Of a DNA stretch of 64,000 nucleotides, positions 17,883 through 27,325 are shown in pieces. How positions within the stretch are numbered: the first letter of the stretch is position 1; each line of letters begins with the position of its first letter. Below the pieces are notes generated by a model, which did not search any database, was not told the DNA's origin, and worked only from the letters and a program-made list of their open reading frames with translations. Position numbers and translations under genes: made by a program. Where the stretch lies: positions 124,001 through 188,000 of the forward strand of contig NZ_FNZN01000006.1 in NCBI RefSeq assembly GCF_900109345.1. Direction: 5' to 3'. This stretch comes from Maribacter orientalis (GTDB taxonomy: Bacteria > Bacteroidota > Bacteroidia > Flavobacteriales > Flavobacteriaceae).

Positions 17883-18602
17883 TTATTTGGCTACTTTCTT
17901 TACTTCATCATCTTCTAATAACGATTCATTTCGTAATCTTAAATAAACTTGTGCCGTAGTTAACACATCTAACTCGCAATAGGTTACAATTCGTTTTAAA
18001 TCGTTTTCCTCATAATAGACCGCTTTTACCATACTACCATCAATATCCTCTTTTGGCGATGGTATACCTAGAACATGGGCCATTAACTTTAACGAAGTAT
18101 AATGTTTGTAATCTCCAAATTTCCAAAGCTCCATGGTATCTATATGTGGAACCTCCCAAGGTTTTTTGCCGAATAGATCTAACTTATTAGGTAGAGAAAT
18201 ACCGTGAATAATCATTCTACGCGCTATATATGGAAAATCGAATTCCTTACCATTATGAGCACATAATATGTTTTTAGGATGGTTGAAATGCTCGTTTAAT
18301 AATGTTTTAAATTCTTGCAATAATTTATCTTCTTCCCCGTGAAAAGTAGTAAGTCTAAAATTTCTATTTTCCCCTTGAAATGTAAAATAGCCTACAGAAA
18401 TACAAATGATTTTACCAAACTCTGCCCAAATTCCTGCACGATCATAAAATTCTTCGGCAGTAAATTCTTCTTTTCGTTGGTATTGCGATTTGTGAGCCCA
18501 TAGTTGTTGGGTGGTATCGTCCAATTGATCAAAAGAGCTTTTTTCTGGTACGGTTTCAATATCTAAAAAAAGAATATGCTCTAGTTGTATCTTATCTAGC
18601 AT
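17883..18602 (-). CDS. predicted 3'-5' exonuclease related to the PolB exonuclease domain
   Basis: The 239-residue soluble protein is a DEDD-type (RNase H fold) nuclease. Exo I is LFLDIETVPE near residues 11-20, Exo II is LCAHNGKEFDFPYIARRM, and Exo III is YCELDVLTTAQVYLR with a Tyr-type ending. It resembles the stand-alone family of exonucleases related to the proofreading domain of family B DNA polymerases. Its substrate (DNA repair or RNA) is unknown. It stands alone between two lipoprotein genes. Confidence 0.85.
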   Translation of the reverse strand: MLDKIQLEHILFLDIETVPEKSSFDQLDDTTQQLWAHKSQYQRKEEFTAEEFYDRAGIWAEFGKIICISVGYFTFQGENRNFRLTTFHGEEDKLLQEFKTLLNEHFNHPKNILCAHNGKEFDFPYIARRMIIHGISLPNKLDLFGKKPWEVPHIDTMELWKFGDYKHYTSLKLMAHVLGIPSPKEDIDGSMVKAVYYEENDLKRIVTYCELDVLTTAQVYLRLRNESLLEDDEVKKVAK

Positions 18603-18779
18603 AGGGATGTAAATTACTATGAAATAGGAATTTAAGATAATTTCTTCAATTCTTAGGCCAATTTAATTCGTTTCAAAATATGGTATCTTTAAGCCTGGAT
18701 ATCAATTGCTAGGAAATCTTACAATTACATAGTAGTCGATTATTCTATTTAACTACTTTTTATAACACAATAGATATCT

Positions 18780-19901
18780 ATGATTTTTGGTAATAAGCAC
18801 CTGATTGTTTTAGTTTTTTTCATTGCGACTATTTTGTTTTCGTGTAGTAACGACGATGTTCAAGAAGCAAATGAAATTCAAGATTTTAATCTAACCATTA
18901 TAGGTGAAGACTTGCAGGAAGTTTACCAATACGACTATCAAAGTCTAAATAATATAGGAACCCAGGTTAATCTTTCGAGTGAATTGGGTATAAAGAACAA
19001 TTACTTAACCCTACGCGAATTTGAGGGTTCTTTGTCATTTTATTCTTTTTCAAATAGTGCAATTTCTCTTACTCAAAAAAATTTAGCCACAGGTAGAATT
19101 ACTGATTTTCCTAATTTTTATACAATTAGCGCTGAACGGTCTTTGGTTTGGGGAATTAATGATGAGAATTCGGTTTATTTCGGACTTTACAAGCCTCTTG
19201 GTTCTACTAATTTGACATTACGTATTGTTTCTTTTGCCGACATGCAAGGTTTTGATGTCTCACTAGAGTTCGGAATTAGAAGGTTGTATGAGCCTTTGTA
19301 TGATAATGGAAATTTATTTATTACATATCTAACGGGTAGTGAAAATTATAAATTAGTGGTGTATAATGTAGATGCTAACGCTATAGTGAAGACGTTTGAG
19401 TTTGGTAAGGAAAAACCTAGTTTTCTAATTACAGACTTGGGGAATTTGGCAGTTTGGACTCAAGAAGGTAATAGTAACACCAATTTAGAATTGTTCGATA
19501 CCCTAAACTTTCTTAGCATATCTACTTCAGTATTGCCAATGGCCCAACCTTTTGAAGCTGGTCCGATAAATGGAGCGATAGTAGATGAAAAATTATATTA
19601 CCAATATGTATATACACAACCTTTTGAAATTGAGAGCGGACCTGCATTGCTAGACTTGAATTCTGGTGATAATACGATTTTGGATATTGTAGGACTTATC
19701 AATAAAGTAAATGAAGATGAAGAAATAAGTATACGACCATTATTTGGTCAATATCTTTCAGATATCAACCTCTTTGCCATTTCATATGCGCTTCAAAATC
19801 AAGTAGGGGATGAAATTGGAGGATTTTTATTGGTTTCTTTAGAAGGTAATTTGGTCGTACAAAGGAATTTGGAATTCCTTCCAACCTATTTTGTTGATTA
19901 A
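18780..19901 (+). CDS. lipoprotein of unknown function
   Basis: The 373-residue protein has a signal peptide ending at lipobox Cys22 (TILFSCSNDD), so it is a membrane-anchored exported lipoprotein. I do not recognise the rest. It contains spaced short strands such as YFGLYKPLGSTNLTLRIVSFAD, LFITYLTGSENYKLVVYN and NLAVWTQEGNSN that suggest a propeller-like beta fold. No neighbour gives a hint about its role. The gene stands alone with 178 bases upstream and 174 downstream without genes. Confidence 0.7.
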   Translation: MIFGNKHLIVLVFFIATILFSCSNDDVQEANEIQDFNLTIIGEDLQEVYQYDYQSLNNIGTQVNLSSELGIKNNYLTLREFEGSLSFYSFSNSAISLTQKNLATGRITDFPNFYTISAERSLVWGINDENSVYFGLYKPLGSTNLTLRIVSFADMQGFDVSLEFGIRRLYEPLYDNGNLFITYLTGSENYKLVVYNVDANAIVKTFEFGKEKPSFLITDLGNLAVWTQEGNSNTNLELFDTLNFLSISTSVLPMAQPFEAGPINGAIVDEKLYYQYVYTQPFEIESGPALLDLNSGDNTILDIVGLINKVNEDEEISIRPLFGQYLSDINLFAISYALQNQVGDEIGGFLLVSLEGNLVVQRNLEFLPTYFVD

Positions 19902-20032
19902 AGGATTACCGACCACCTAGTCTGTTTTTCTACTAAAATAGACTTAAGATTTTGAAAAAATGAAGATGGAAAACTAATTTTTATCGACTAAAACCTTTTT
20001 ATTTATCGAGAAACGAGTTTTTCAATGATAAT

Positions 20033-20050
20033 ACAAACTAGCTAGTTTGT
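20033..20050. repeat. 18-bp perfect palindrome between convergent genes
   Basis: ACAAACTAG followed directly by CTAGTTTGT. It has no loop and no adjoining T-tract, so it is not a standard terminator. It lies 26 bases from the ogt stop codon and 132 bases from the lipoprotein stop. Confidence 0.5.
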
Positions 20051-20075
20051 TTGGTAATCTCTAAAAAATAGTGGG

Positions 20076-20552
20076 TTAGAATAAACTCTGTTGTTTGTGC
20101 GGACTTTCATGATCTAATAACCACTTTTTTCGGTGCAGTCCACCGGCATAACCTGTAAGAGAACCATCGCTACCAATAACTCTATGGCAAGGAACAACAA
20201 TCCAAAGTGGGTTTCTGCCATTTGCGGCGCCTACAGCTCTAATGGCTTTAGGGTCACCAATCAATTTCGAAAGTTCCATATAAGAAGCGGTTCTTCCATA
20301 AGGTATGTTTTGTAGTTCTGACCAAACCTTTTTTTGAAATTCTGTACCCTCAGGATTTAGGTCTAATTGAAATTCTGTTCGAATGCCTTCAAAATATTCA
20401 TTTAGTTGATAAACGGCATCTTCCAATGATTCTGGTATAACATCAGTAAGTGGTTCTTCAGAATCTAAGACAATGACAGAGGAAAGGCCTTCAGAGCTGC
20501 CAGTTATTTTGGCAACCCCTAATGGTGTATTAATATATGCAACATCCTCCAT
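20076..20552 (-). CDS. ogt: methylated-DNA-[protein]-cysteine S-methyltransferase
   Basis: The 158-residue suicide repair protein removes O6-alkyl groups from guanine onto its own cysteine. The active site PCHRVIG places the acceptor at Cys122. The DNA-binding helix-turn-helix and arginine finger lie in YGRTASYMELSKLIGDPKAIRAVGAANGRNP. I start at the ATG at 20552; the longer TTG frame to 20594 overlaps the upstream gene and adds a non-family leader. It follows the CNNM gene by 10 bases and is probably co-transcribed with it. Confidence 0.93.
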   Translation of the reverse strand: MEDVAYINTPLGVAKITGSSEGLSSVIVLDSEEPLTDVIPESLEDAVYQLNEYFEGIRTEFQLDLNPEGTEFQKKVWSELQNIPYGRTASYMELSKLIGDPKAIRAVGAANGRNPLWIVVPCHRVIGSDGSLTGYAGGLHRKKWLLDHESPHKQQSLF

Positions 20553-20562
20553 TGTAATAATT

Positions 20563-21690
20563 TTATTTTTCTGGTGAAACTCTGGGCTTTTCAATAACTC
20601 CGGAAGCTTTTGCGCGTATTTCCCAATTTTTTCTGGCTAGTACCTGTAAATCTGCTATATTATCGCTCTCATCCATTATCTCTAAACCTAATAAGGTTTC
20701 AATAACATCTTCCATAGTTACTAATCCACTCACAGAACCATATTCATCTACTACAAGTGCTATAGCTTCACGTTTTTGAATAAGAGTTTCAAACAATGTT
20801 GGAATAGGCGTGCTTCTTCGGGTTACAAGTATTTCACGCTTAATCTCTTTTAATGGAATCTCTCCATTTTGATTAATCATCTCTTCGAGAACATTATCCT
20901 TCAGTACAAATCCGGTAATATTATCCATCTTTTCTTTGTACACAGGAATTCTAGAAAAACGTAATTTTTGATTATCCTTAAAGAAATCAGCTATGGACTT
21001 CTCCTCAGAAGCTATTTTCATAACGGCTCTTGGTGTCATTATATCTTTTACAAGAATATCATCAAATCGCAGTAAATTTTTTATGATAGTTGATTCAGAT
21101 TTTTCAAATACCCCTTCTTTATGGGCCATATCGGTCATGGCGTGGAAATCTTCACGACTTAGAACACTACCATGATGTTTACCGCCACCGACCATTTTAG
21201 TAAACAGACGTAATACCCAGAGTAACCCTGTATATTTTAAGCCTATTACCATAATATTTAAGGTTTTTGCCGAAAAATTTGCAAGTTGTTTCCAGTAGGT
21301 AGCACCAATAGTTTTAGGGATAATTTCTGATGCAACTAGTATAAGAATTGTCATTAATGTAGAAACTACACCTACCATAAGGTCTTCAGTAAATTCAATA
21401 CCAAAAACTGAACGACTTTCATTGCCATATAATTCGGCATAAGCTGCTTTAGCTTGAACACCTACTAAAATTGCACCAACCGTATGGGCGATTGTGTTAA
21501 TGGTAAGTATGGCAATTAAAGGTTGATCTACATCTTTTTTAAGAACTTCTAATGTTTTGGCAAATGATTTACCTTCTTTCAATTTTACATTTATAAAAGT
21601 TGGTGTAATGCTAAGCAATACGGCTTCTAATATGGAACATAAGAATGAAAAGAAGATGGATATGAATGCGTAAAATATTAAAAGTCCCAT
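20563..21690 (-). CDS. CNNM/CorC-like (hemolysin-related) transmembrane protein with CBS domains
   Basis: The 375-residue membrane protein has an N-terminal DUF21 (CNNM) region with about four hydrophobic helices (FYAFISIFFSFLCSILEAVLLSI; PLIAILTINTIAHTVGAILVGV; a stretch ending ILILVASEIIPKTIGA; IMVIGLKYTGLLWVLRLF). Two CBS domains follow (RAVMKIASEEKSIADFF ... and TPIPTLFETLIQKREAIALVVDEYGSVSGLVTMEDVIETLLG). The usual C-terminal CorC/HlyC domain appears to be missing or very short. Relatives are linked to magnesium or cobalt efflux or ion homeostasis; hemolysin is an old name without functional meaning here. Confidence 0.85.
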   Translation of the reverse strand: MGLLIFYAFISIFFSFLCSILEAVLLSITPTFINVKLKEGKSFAKTLEVLKKDVDQPLIAILTINTIAHTVGAILVGVQAKAAYAELYGNESRSVFGIEFTEDLMVGVVSTLMTILILVASEIIPKTIGATYWKQLANFSAKTLNIMVIGLKYTGLLWVLRLFTKMVGGGKHHGSVLSREDFHAMTDMAHKEGVFEKSESTIIKNLLRFDDILVKDIMTPRAVMKIASEEKSIADFFKDNQKLRFSRIPVYKEKMDNITGFVLKDNVLEEMINQNGEIPLKEIKREILVTRRSTPIPTLFETLIQKREAIALVVDEYGSVSGLVTMEDVIETLLGLEIMDESDNIADLQVLARKNWEIRAKASGVIEKPRVSPEK

Positions 21691-21724
21691 AAGATGGTTT
21701 TAAAAATTGAAGATATCAATAAAA

Positions 21725-23071
21725 TTAATAAGGTTTGTGCTGTATTGCGTTATCGAATGCCTGATAAAATACTTGTTGAATAGCGGGCCGAATATTAAGT
21801 TCGTAAATATTTCTATTATCCCTTGTAGGGTACACTCGATTTGAAAGGAAAATATAAATTAATTCATGCTCTGGGTCTGCCCACACAAAGGTTCCAGTGA
21901 AGCCACTATGTCCAAAACTATCTTGACCAACTTCTGGCGCAGGATATGCATCTGGCAAAGAGAATTTATAATTGTTCAAGTATGGTTTATCAAAACCTAA
22001 ACCTCTTCTATTTTCGTTTTCAGGATATTGTGTTCGGGTAAATTCTACTATTGTTTTTTTGGAAATATATCGTTTACCTGAATAAATTCCTTTTTGAAGA
22101 AATAGTTGCATAATTATTGCTAAATCGTCTGCAGTGCCAAATAGCCCGGCATTGCCTGAAATACCACCTAATAACGAAGCATTTTCATCATGTACCCAAC
22201 CCTTGGTTAACGTATGTCTATATATAGTATCTACCTCCGTTGGTACAATTTTGTTAGTGAAGTTTTGATTGCTTGGTAGAAATCCAAAAGTTTTCATACC
22301 AAGTGGTTTGTAAAATTCCAATGTCATATAATCGTCATATGGCATTCTTGTAATTTGCGATATTAACTCTGGGAAGATTAGAAAAGTTAACCCTGAGTAT
22401 GTGTACTTTTTATCACTTGAAACTTCAGAACGATTTATCATTCTGTACATCTTCCTATTAAATCTATTTTTCACATAGAGATTTTCGTAAGCCTCATTTT
22501 GAAATTTTTTGTTCGCTTTATCACGTAAAAACCTTTTTTTAAACCGACCGTTATTTTTTAAAGTTTTACTTAGAAAAACAATATAGGGCTTAAGCCCTGC
22601 TTGATGCGCTAAAATTTCTCTAAGCGTAATGTTTCTTTTGTCTTTTCGGTGTTTCCATGGCTTCCAATAGGTACAAAAAGGTTTGTCTAAATCTAGTTTC
22701 CCCTCATCAACTAATTTCATGATTGCAGGTAATGGTCCTAAAATTTTGGTGACTGAAGCCAAATCGTAAATATCGTTTCTTGCAACTGGTTGAATGCTAT
22801 CATAAGTATGGTAACCGTATGCTTCATGAAAAATAATATTCCCTGCCTTAGCTATTAAAATCTGTGCCCCTGGAAACGACTGGTTTTTTATACCTTTCGT
22901 TATGATACTATCTATCTTTTGATAAATATGTAAAGAGTCTAATTCAAAGTGTGCTAAAGAAGATTTCTGTAAAGTGGCTCCTTCTGGTAACAATAAAATA
23001 TTCGATTCATTTTCTTGCGCATTAAGCCCAAAAAATAATAAACCTAAGAGTATTATATGTATTTTTTTCAT
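21725..23071 (-). CDS. secreted serine hydrolase of the class C beta-lactamase family
   Basis: The 448-residue protein has a signal peptide (MKKIHIILLGLLFFGLNAQ) and the beta-lactamase/transpeptidase-like fold. The nucleophile motif SxxK is S106-V-T-K109, the second motif is YSG in KKYTYSGLTFLIFPELI, and the third is the HSG in SFGHSGFTGT. Homologues include esterases, D-aminopeptidases and peptidoglycan-related hydrolases; a true beta-lactamase role is not implied. It lies 18 bases downstream of hemB and is probably read through from it. Confidence 0.85.
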   Translation of the reverse strand: MKKIHIILLGLLFFGLNAQENESNILLLPEGATLQKSSLAHFELDSLHIYQKIDSIITKGIKNQSFPGAQILIAKAGNIIFHEAYGYHTYDSIQPVARNDIYDLASVTKILGPLPAIMKLVDEGKLDLDKPFCTYWKPWKHRKDKRNITLREILAHQAGLKPYIVFLSKTLKNNGRFKKRFLRDKANKKFQNEAYENLYVKNRFNRKMYRMINRSEVSSDKKYTYSGLTFLIFPELISQITRMPYDDYMTLEFYKPLGMKTFGFLPSNQNFTNKIVPTEVDTIYRHTLTKGWVHDENASLLGGISGNAGLFGTADDLAIIMQLFLQKGIYSGKRYISKKTIVEFTRTQYPENENRRGLGFDKPYLNNYKFSLPDAYPAPEVGQDSFGHSGFTGTFVWADPEHELIYIFLSNRVYPTRDNRNIYELNIRPAIQQVFYQAFDNAIQHKPY

Positions 23072-23089
23072 GAAAAAGCGGTCAAATAA

Positions 23090-24079
23090 TTATCCCATAA
23101 TCCGTATTACATCTTTCGCAAAGTAACTTGCGATGACATTGGCGCCAGCTCTTTTGATAGCAGTTAATTGTTCCATAACTACGGCATCGTGATTTAACCA
23201 ACCTTTTTCTGCCGCTGCTTTTACCATAGCGTATTCACCAGATACTTGATAAACAGCAACAGGAACATCTACCTCATTCTTTATTTCGCGAACGATATCT
23301 AAATAGCATAAACCTGGTTTTACCATTACAATATCTGCTCCTTCTTCAATATCCATCTGAGTTTCTCTAATAGCTTCAAAGCGATTAGCAAAATCCATTT
23401 GATAAGTACTTTTATCTTTGGGTACGTTTTTAATATCTACAGGGGCAGAGTCTAAAGCATCTCTAAATGGACCATAAAATGCACTAGCGTATTTTGCACT
23501 ATATGCCATAATTCCTGTATTTATATATCCTTCATCTTCTAAGGCTTCACGAATACTTAAAATACGGCCATCCATCATATCACTTGGAGCTACAAAATCA
23601 GCTCCCGCTTTCGCGTGCGATATGCTCATCTCTGCTAGAACTTCAACGCTTTCATCATTTAATATTTGTCCATTAGAAACAATACCGTCATGACCATATG
23701 AGGAATAGGGGTCAAGGGCGACATCGGTCATCACCAACATATCAGGGCAAGTATTTTTAACCGTTTTTATTGCCATTTGCATCAAACCATTCTCATTCAA
23801 TGCTTCTGAACCGCTGTTGTCCTTTAAATTATCAGGAACTTTTACAAATAATAAAACGGAGTGCAAACCCATTTTCCAAAGTTCTTTCACTTCTTTTGTT
23901 AAATTGTCGAGGCTGAGGCGGTAATAGTTGGGCATTGAGGCGATTTCCTCTTTTATCCCCTTACCTTCTACCACGAAAAGGGGAACTAAAAAATCACTTG
24001 GACTAATTATGGTTTCACGCACCATATTGCGTACAGCTTCTGAGCTTCTTAATCTTCTATTTCTTATAAGTGGGTACAT
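23090..24079 (-). CDS. hemB: delta-aminolevulinic acid dehydratase (porphobilinogen synthase)
   Basis: The 329-residue cytoplasmic enzyme joins two 5-aminolevulinate molecules into porphobilinogen. The Schiff-base lysines are in MAYSAKYASAFYGPFRDA and IVMVKPGLCYLDIV. The metal-site segment reads MTDVALDPYSSYGHDG rather than the cysteine triad of zinc-dependent enzymes, so this is a magnesium-type (cysteine-free) active site. Length is normal. It belongs to the leftward heme cluster, 21 bases after the PhzF gene. Confidence 0.97.
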   Translation of the reverse strand: MYPLIRNRRLRSSEAVRNMVRETIISPSDFLVPLFVVEGKGIKEEIASMPNYYRLSLDNLTKEVKELWKMGLHSVLLFVKVPDNLKDNSGSEALNENGLMQMAIKTVKNTCPDMLVMTDVALDPYSSYGHDGIVSNGQILNDESVEVLAEMSISHAKAGADFVAPSDMMDGRILSIREALEDEGYINTGIMAYSAKYASAFYGPFRDALDSAPVDIKNVPKDKSTYQMDFANRFEAIRETQMDIEEGADIVMVKPGLCYLDIVREIKNEVDVPVAVYQVSGEYAMVKAAAEKGWLNHDAVVMEQLTAIKRAGANVIASYFAKDVIRIMG

Positions 24080-24100
24080 ACTTGATTATTATTTTATATT

Positions 24101-24889
24101 TTATATTTCAATTTCACCAATTAAATAGCAAACCGCATTTCCAGATATCTTTACACGATTACCCAAATACTCACATTGTATATTTCCACCTCGTTGAGAT
24201 AGTTGCTTGGCGGTTAGCTTTGTTTTATTACATACCTTGGACCAATATGGGGTTAAAGTGGTATGAGCAGAACCTGTTACGGGATCTTCTGGAATACCGC
24301 ATTGAGGTGCGAAAAAGCGAGATACGAAATCAACATCAGTTCCTTTTGCCGAAACAATTACACCTCTGCAATCCAATTCATTTAATAAATGGAAATTGGG
24401 TTGCATAGCCTCAATTTCTTCTTGAGAGTTATAGATTAGTAAATAGTCGGTTTTTCCTTTATACGTCTCTAGCGGTTGCCTTCCTATGGCTTTGGAAATA
24501 TCAATTTGCTCGGAGACCTTTATGAGATCATCCGTAGGAAAATCCATAGTTATGAGTCCTGTTTCATCTCTTTGAACCAATAATTCACCGCTTCGTGGTG
24601 AAATAAACCGAAGGGTATGTTTATTGTAATCGTAGTAATTGTAAAGAACAAAAGCAGTAGCTAAAGTGGCATGACCACATAAATCCACTTCTATTTCTGG
24701 CGTAAACCAACGAAGCTCGTAATAGTTGTCTTTAAATACGGCAAAGGCAGTTTCAGCTAAGTTGTTTTCAGCTGCTATTTTTTGCATCAATTCAGCATCT
24801 AACCACGTATCAAGAATACAAACCGCTGCAGGATTTCCACAAAATAATTTCGAGGTAAAGGCATCAATTTGATATATTTTTTGTGTCAT
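24101..24889 (-). CDS. PhzF family isomerase-like protein
   Basis: The 262-residue soluble protein has the two-lobed diaminopimelate epimerase-like fold of the PhzF family. Recognisable parts are QIDAFTSKLFCGNPAAVCIL at the start, the catalytic glutamate in NNLAETAF, DLCGHATLATAF in the first lobe and ECGIPEDPVTGSAHTTL-like CGIPEDPVTGSAHTTLTPYW in the second. There are no other phenazine genes, so a general isomerase role is more likely than phenazine synthesis. It sits inside the heme cluster with 12 and 21 base gaps. Confidence 0.88.
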   Translation of the reverse strand: MTQKIYQIDAFTSKLFCGNPAAVCILDTWLDAELMQKIAAENNLAETAFAVFKDNYYELRWFTPEIEVDLCGHATLATAFVLYNYYDYNKHTLRFISPRSGELLVQRDETGLITMDFPTDDLIKVSEQIDISKAIGRQPLETYKGKTDYLLIYNSQEEIEAMQPNFHLLNELDCRGVIVSAKGTDVDFVSRFFAPQCGIPEDPVTGSAHTTLTPYWSKVCNKTKLTAKQLSQRGGNIQCEYLGNRVKISGNAVCYLIGEIEI

Positions 24890-24901
24890 AGGATGTTCAT
24901 A

Positions 24902-25846
24902 TCAATCTATACCAAATTTACGACTTATCTCATCTGCTTTGGCAATCCATTTTTTGGGTGCGTTAAATCGATATCCCACATAGAATTCAAGAAAACTAAT
25001 AGAATCATCTAAAACAAAATTTTCGGCAGAAGTATGTGTTAGAAGTTGTGTGTTAATGTTTACACCACTGAAAAAGTTTTCTGAGTTGTATCCACCGGTT
25101 AATCTGAAAATTAGTTGGGCAAGTCCATCCAAGGAAGTCTTTCCTTGAGATTTAGAAAGATTAAATCCCAAACCACCTGTTGCACCAGCTGAAAGGATAT
25201 AGTTTTTTTCAAACACCCAGTTGTAATAATACCCCGGTCCAACGGCCATTTTAAAAGAATGTTCCAGTTGATTTTCTATGATGGGATCTTCAAGTTTGAA
25301 CTTGGTGTAATAATAAGAGATACTAGGTATAAAACTGCCTACACTTTCTTTTTGCCATTCATTTTGAAAGCCTATAGCGCGAAAAGAAAAATCAGGATTA
25401 AATATATAGCTAGATGTTCCGCCAATTTTGAACGTTTTTAAATCATCTATAGGCAAGGTTAATTCTTGTGTTCTAATGAAGAATCCTTTTTGCTTATATA
25501 TGTCTACCGTCTGCATATATTGACCAAAAAACGTTCTTATGTTGAACGTAATTAGTTTAGAATCACCATTGTCTTTATTCTCCGATAAAAAATTAGGAGC
25601 GTAACCAAAATCAACTTCTAAAAAACGGAATAGGATCGATAGGCCTAAATAGCTTTTGTCATTCGGTATAAACTCCGTTTTATTGCGCGTTATCTTATCT
25701 CTAAGCGTAAAACTATTGGAAGTGGTCTGTAAGGATAGTCGAAGGGTGACTTTGTCGGGAAAGGCCTCTTTATAGGTAGAATTTTGGGCACTAGAGAACT
25801 CTGTAAAACATAATAAGCTCAGTAAAAGTATTACTCTTAAACCCAT
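24902..25846 (-). CDS. DUF4421 family protein
   Basis: The 314-residue protein has a signal peptide (MGLRVILLLSLLCFTEFSSAQ) and resembles DUF4421 of Bacteroidota. Alternating-residue strands, aromatic belts and statements such as FRFLEVDFGYAPNF, FKMAVGPGYYYNWVFEKNYILSAGATGGLGFNL and FLEFYVGYRFNAPK suggest an outer-membrane beta-barrel. Function is unknown. Its start overlaps the end of hemF by 10 bases, so translation of the two is probably coupled. Confidence 0.75.
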   Translation of the reverse strand: MGLRVILLLSLLCFTEFSSAQNSTYKEAFPDKVTLRLSLQTTSNSFTLRDKITRNKTEFIPNDKSYLGLSILFRFLEVDFGYAPNFLSENKDNGDSKLITFNIRTFFGQYMQTVDIYKQKGFFIRTQELTLPIDDLKTFKIGGTSSYIFNPDFSFRAIGFQNEWQKESVGSFIPSISYYYTKFKLEDPIIENQLEHSFKMAVGPGYYYNWVFEKNYILSAGATGGLGFNLSKSQGKTSLDGLAQLIFRLTGGYNSENFFSGVNINTQLLTHTSAENFVLDDSISFLEFYVGYRFNAPKKWIAKADEISRKFGID

Positions 25847-26739
25847 TCTTTAGGTTTCATTAATACATTCAATAGTCGTTCTTCTTCACTGCCTTTCTCA
25901 GGTTGGTGATCGTAACGCCATTGTACATGCGGAGGAAGGCTCATCAAGATACTTTCAATTCTACCGTTGGTCTTTAGTCCGAACAAAGTTCCTTTGTCGT
26001 GAACTAAATTGAACTCTACATATCTTCCTCGTCTAATTTCTTGCCAATCTCTTTGTTCCTTGGTGTAGTCCAAGTCTTTTCTTTTTGTAACAATCGGTAC
26101 ATAAGAGCTTAAAAAGCTATTGCCTACTTCGGTAACAAAGTTGTACCAGTTTTGCATAGTCATTTCTTCAGTTGCCTTGCAATAGTCAAAAAACAATCCG
26201 CCAATTCCACGGGCTTCATTTCTATGAGCATTCCAGAAATATTCATCGCAACGTTTTTTATAAGTATTGTAAAAAGTAGCGTTGTGTCTGTCGCAGGCTG
26301 TTTTGCATACGCTATGAAAATGAACGGCATCTTCATCAAACAAATAATACGGGGTTAAATCTTGACCACCACCAAACCATTGGTCAACAATTTCACCATC
26401 ATTTCCATACAATTCAAAATAACGCCAATTTGCATGAACCGTAGGTACCATTGGGTTCTTGGGATGTAGTACCAAACTTAATCCGCAAGCGAAAAATTTG
26501 CCATCTTCCACGCGAAAATAAGCCTTCATACTATCAGGAAGTTCACCATGTACGCCAGATATATTAACTCCACCCTTCTCGAATACGGCCCCATTTTCAA
26601 TAACCCTTGTGCGACCACCACCACCTTCTGCGCGTACCCATATATCTTCTTTAAAGGCTGCTTTTCCATCGACTTCCTCTAATTTAGAAGTAATGACATC
26701 TTGTAGTTGTTCTATGTAGGCGTAAAATTTATCTTTCAT
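25837..26739 (-). CDS. hemF: oxygen-dependent coproporphyrinogen III oxidase
   Basis: The 300-residue enzyme uses O2 to decarboxylate two propionates of coproporphyrinogen III, giving protoporphyrinogen IX. Family signatures are GGGRTRVIENGAVFEKGGVN, the active-site stretch HANWRYFELYG, FGGGQDLTPYYLF, NEARGIGGLFFDY and GRYVEFNLVHDKGTLFGLKTNGR. It implies aerobic heme synthesis; the O2-independent HemN is not in the window. The start overlaps the GNAT gene end by 11 bases. Confidence 0.97.
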   Translation of the reverse strand: MKDKFYAYIEQLQDVITSKLEEVDGKAAFKEDIWVRAEGGGGRTRVIENGAVFEKGGVNISGVHGELPDSMKAYFRVEDGKFFACGLSLVLHPKNPMVPTVHANWRYFELYGNDGEIVDQWFGGGQDLTPYYLFDEDAVHFHSVCKTACDRHNATFYNTYKKRCDEYFWNAHRNEARGIGGLFFDYCKATEEMTMQNWYNFVTEVGNSFLSSYVPIVTKRKDLDYTKEQRDWQEIRRGRYVEFNLVHDKGTLFGLKTNGRIESILMSLPPHVQWRYDHQPEKGSEEERLLNVLMKPKEWV

Positions 26740-27271
26740 TCTCTAAGACGTAAAGTTCCATATCTAACGGGTCTTCGTTAGGTGGAGTGTGTTCTTTTGC
26801 TAATGTTTCTTTCCAAAGATAACCACAATTTTCTGCTACCTTAATACTTCCAATGTTCGATTTGTGAACTATTATTCTAAGTCGTTTTAAATGTTGTTCT
26901 TTAAATCCCCATTCTGAAATAGTTTTAACGGCTTCTGACGTATAACCTTTTTCTTTGCATGGATATGCTATGCAATAAGCAACTTCAGCTTCTTTAGTTG
27001 CTCTTTTTAATTCTTTGAGATAGACCAGACCTATGATTTTTCTGTGTTCTGGTTCTTTGAGCGTAAACAAATACTCTCTACCGGAAAGAAACTCTGATGC
27101 CTTGCCTAAAACAAAGATATTAGATAATGTAGGATTCAAATTTGCAGCAACGGTTTTAGGAAAGTACCGTTTTATATAATCTGCATTTGAACATACGAAG
27201 TCGCATAACCGCCACCCATCTCTTTCTGAAATCGGGTTTATTTCAAAATCTTGTTGTTGAAATGAATCCAT
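26729..27271 (-). CDS. GNAT family N-acetyltransferase (RimJ/RimL-like)
   Basis: The 180-residue protein has the GNAT core: RKIIGLVYLKELKRATKEAEVAYCIAYPCKEKGYTSEAVKTISEWGF with the acetyl-CoA loop, and HKSNIGSIKVAENCGYLWKET near the end. It resembles the RimJ/RimL group that acetylates proteins or small amines. The substrate is not evident. It lies between hemE and hemF and overlaps hemF by 11 bases, so it belongs to the heme transcript. Confidence 0.88.
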   Translation of the reverse strand: MDSFQQQDFEINPISERDGWRLCDFVCSNADYIKRYFPKTVAANLNPTLSNIFVLGKASEFLSGREYLFTLKEPEHRKIIGLVYLKELKRATKEAEVAYCIAYPCKEKGYTSEAVKTISEWGFKEQHLKRLRIIVHKSNIGSIKVAENCGYLWKETLAKEHTPPNEDPLDMELYVLENER

Positions 27272-27325
27272 AGTGTTCTTATAATTTCGGCTATACGTTA
27301 TGTATTTCCGTAATGGTAAGTAATA

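Noticed and set aside
21725-23071. Antibiotic-resistance beta-lactamase
   Set aside because: Only the general serine hydrolase motifs are present; most such proteins in this lineage are esterases or peptidases.
24070-24408. 112-residue plus-strand frame across the hemB/phzF junction
   Set aside because: It overlaps two well-supported minus-strand genes and has no recognisable domain.
24101-24889. Phenazine biosynthesis role for the PhzF protein
   Set aside because: No other phenazine genes in the window; PhzF-family proteins are widespread without phenazine production.
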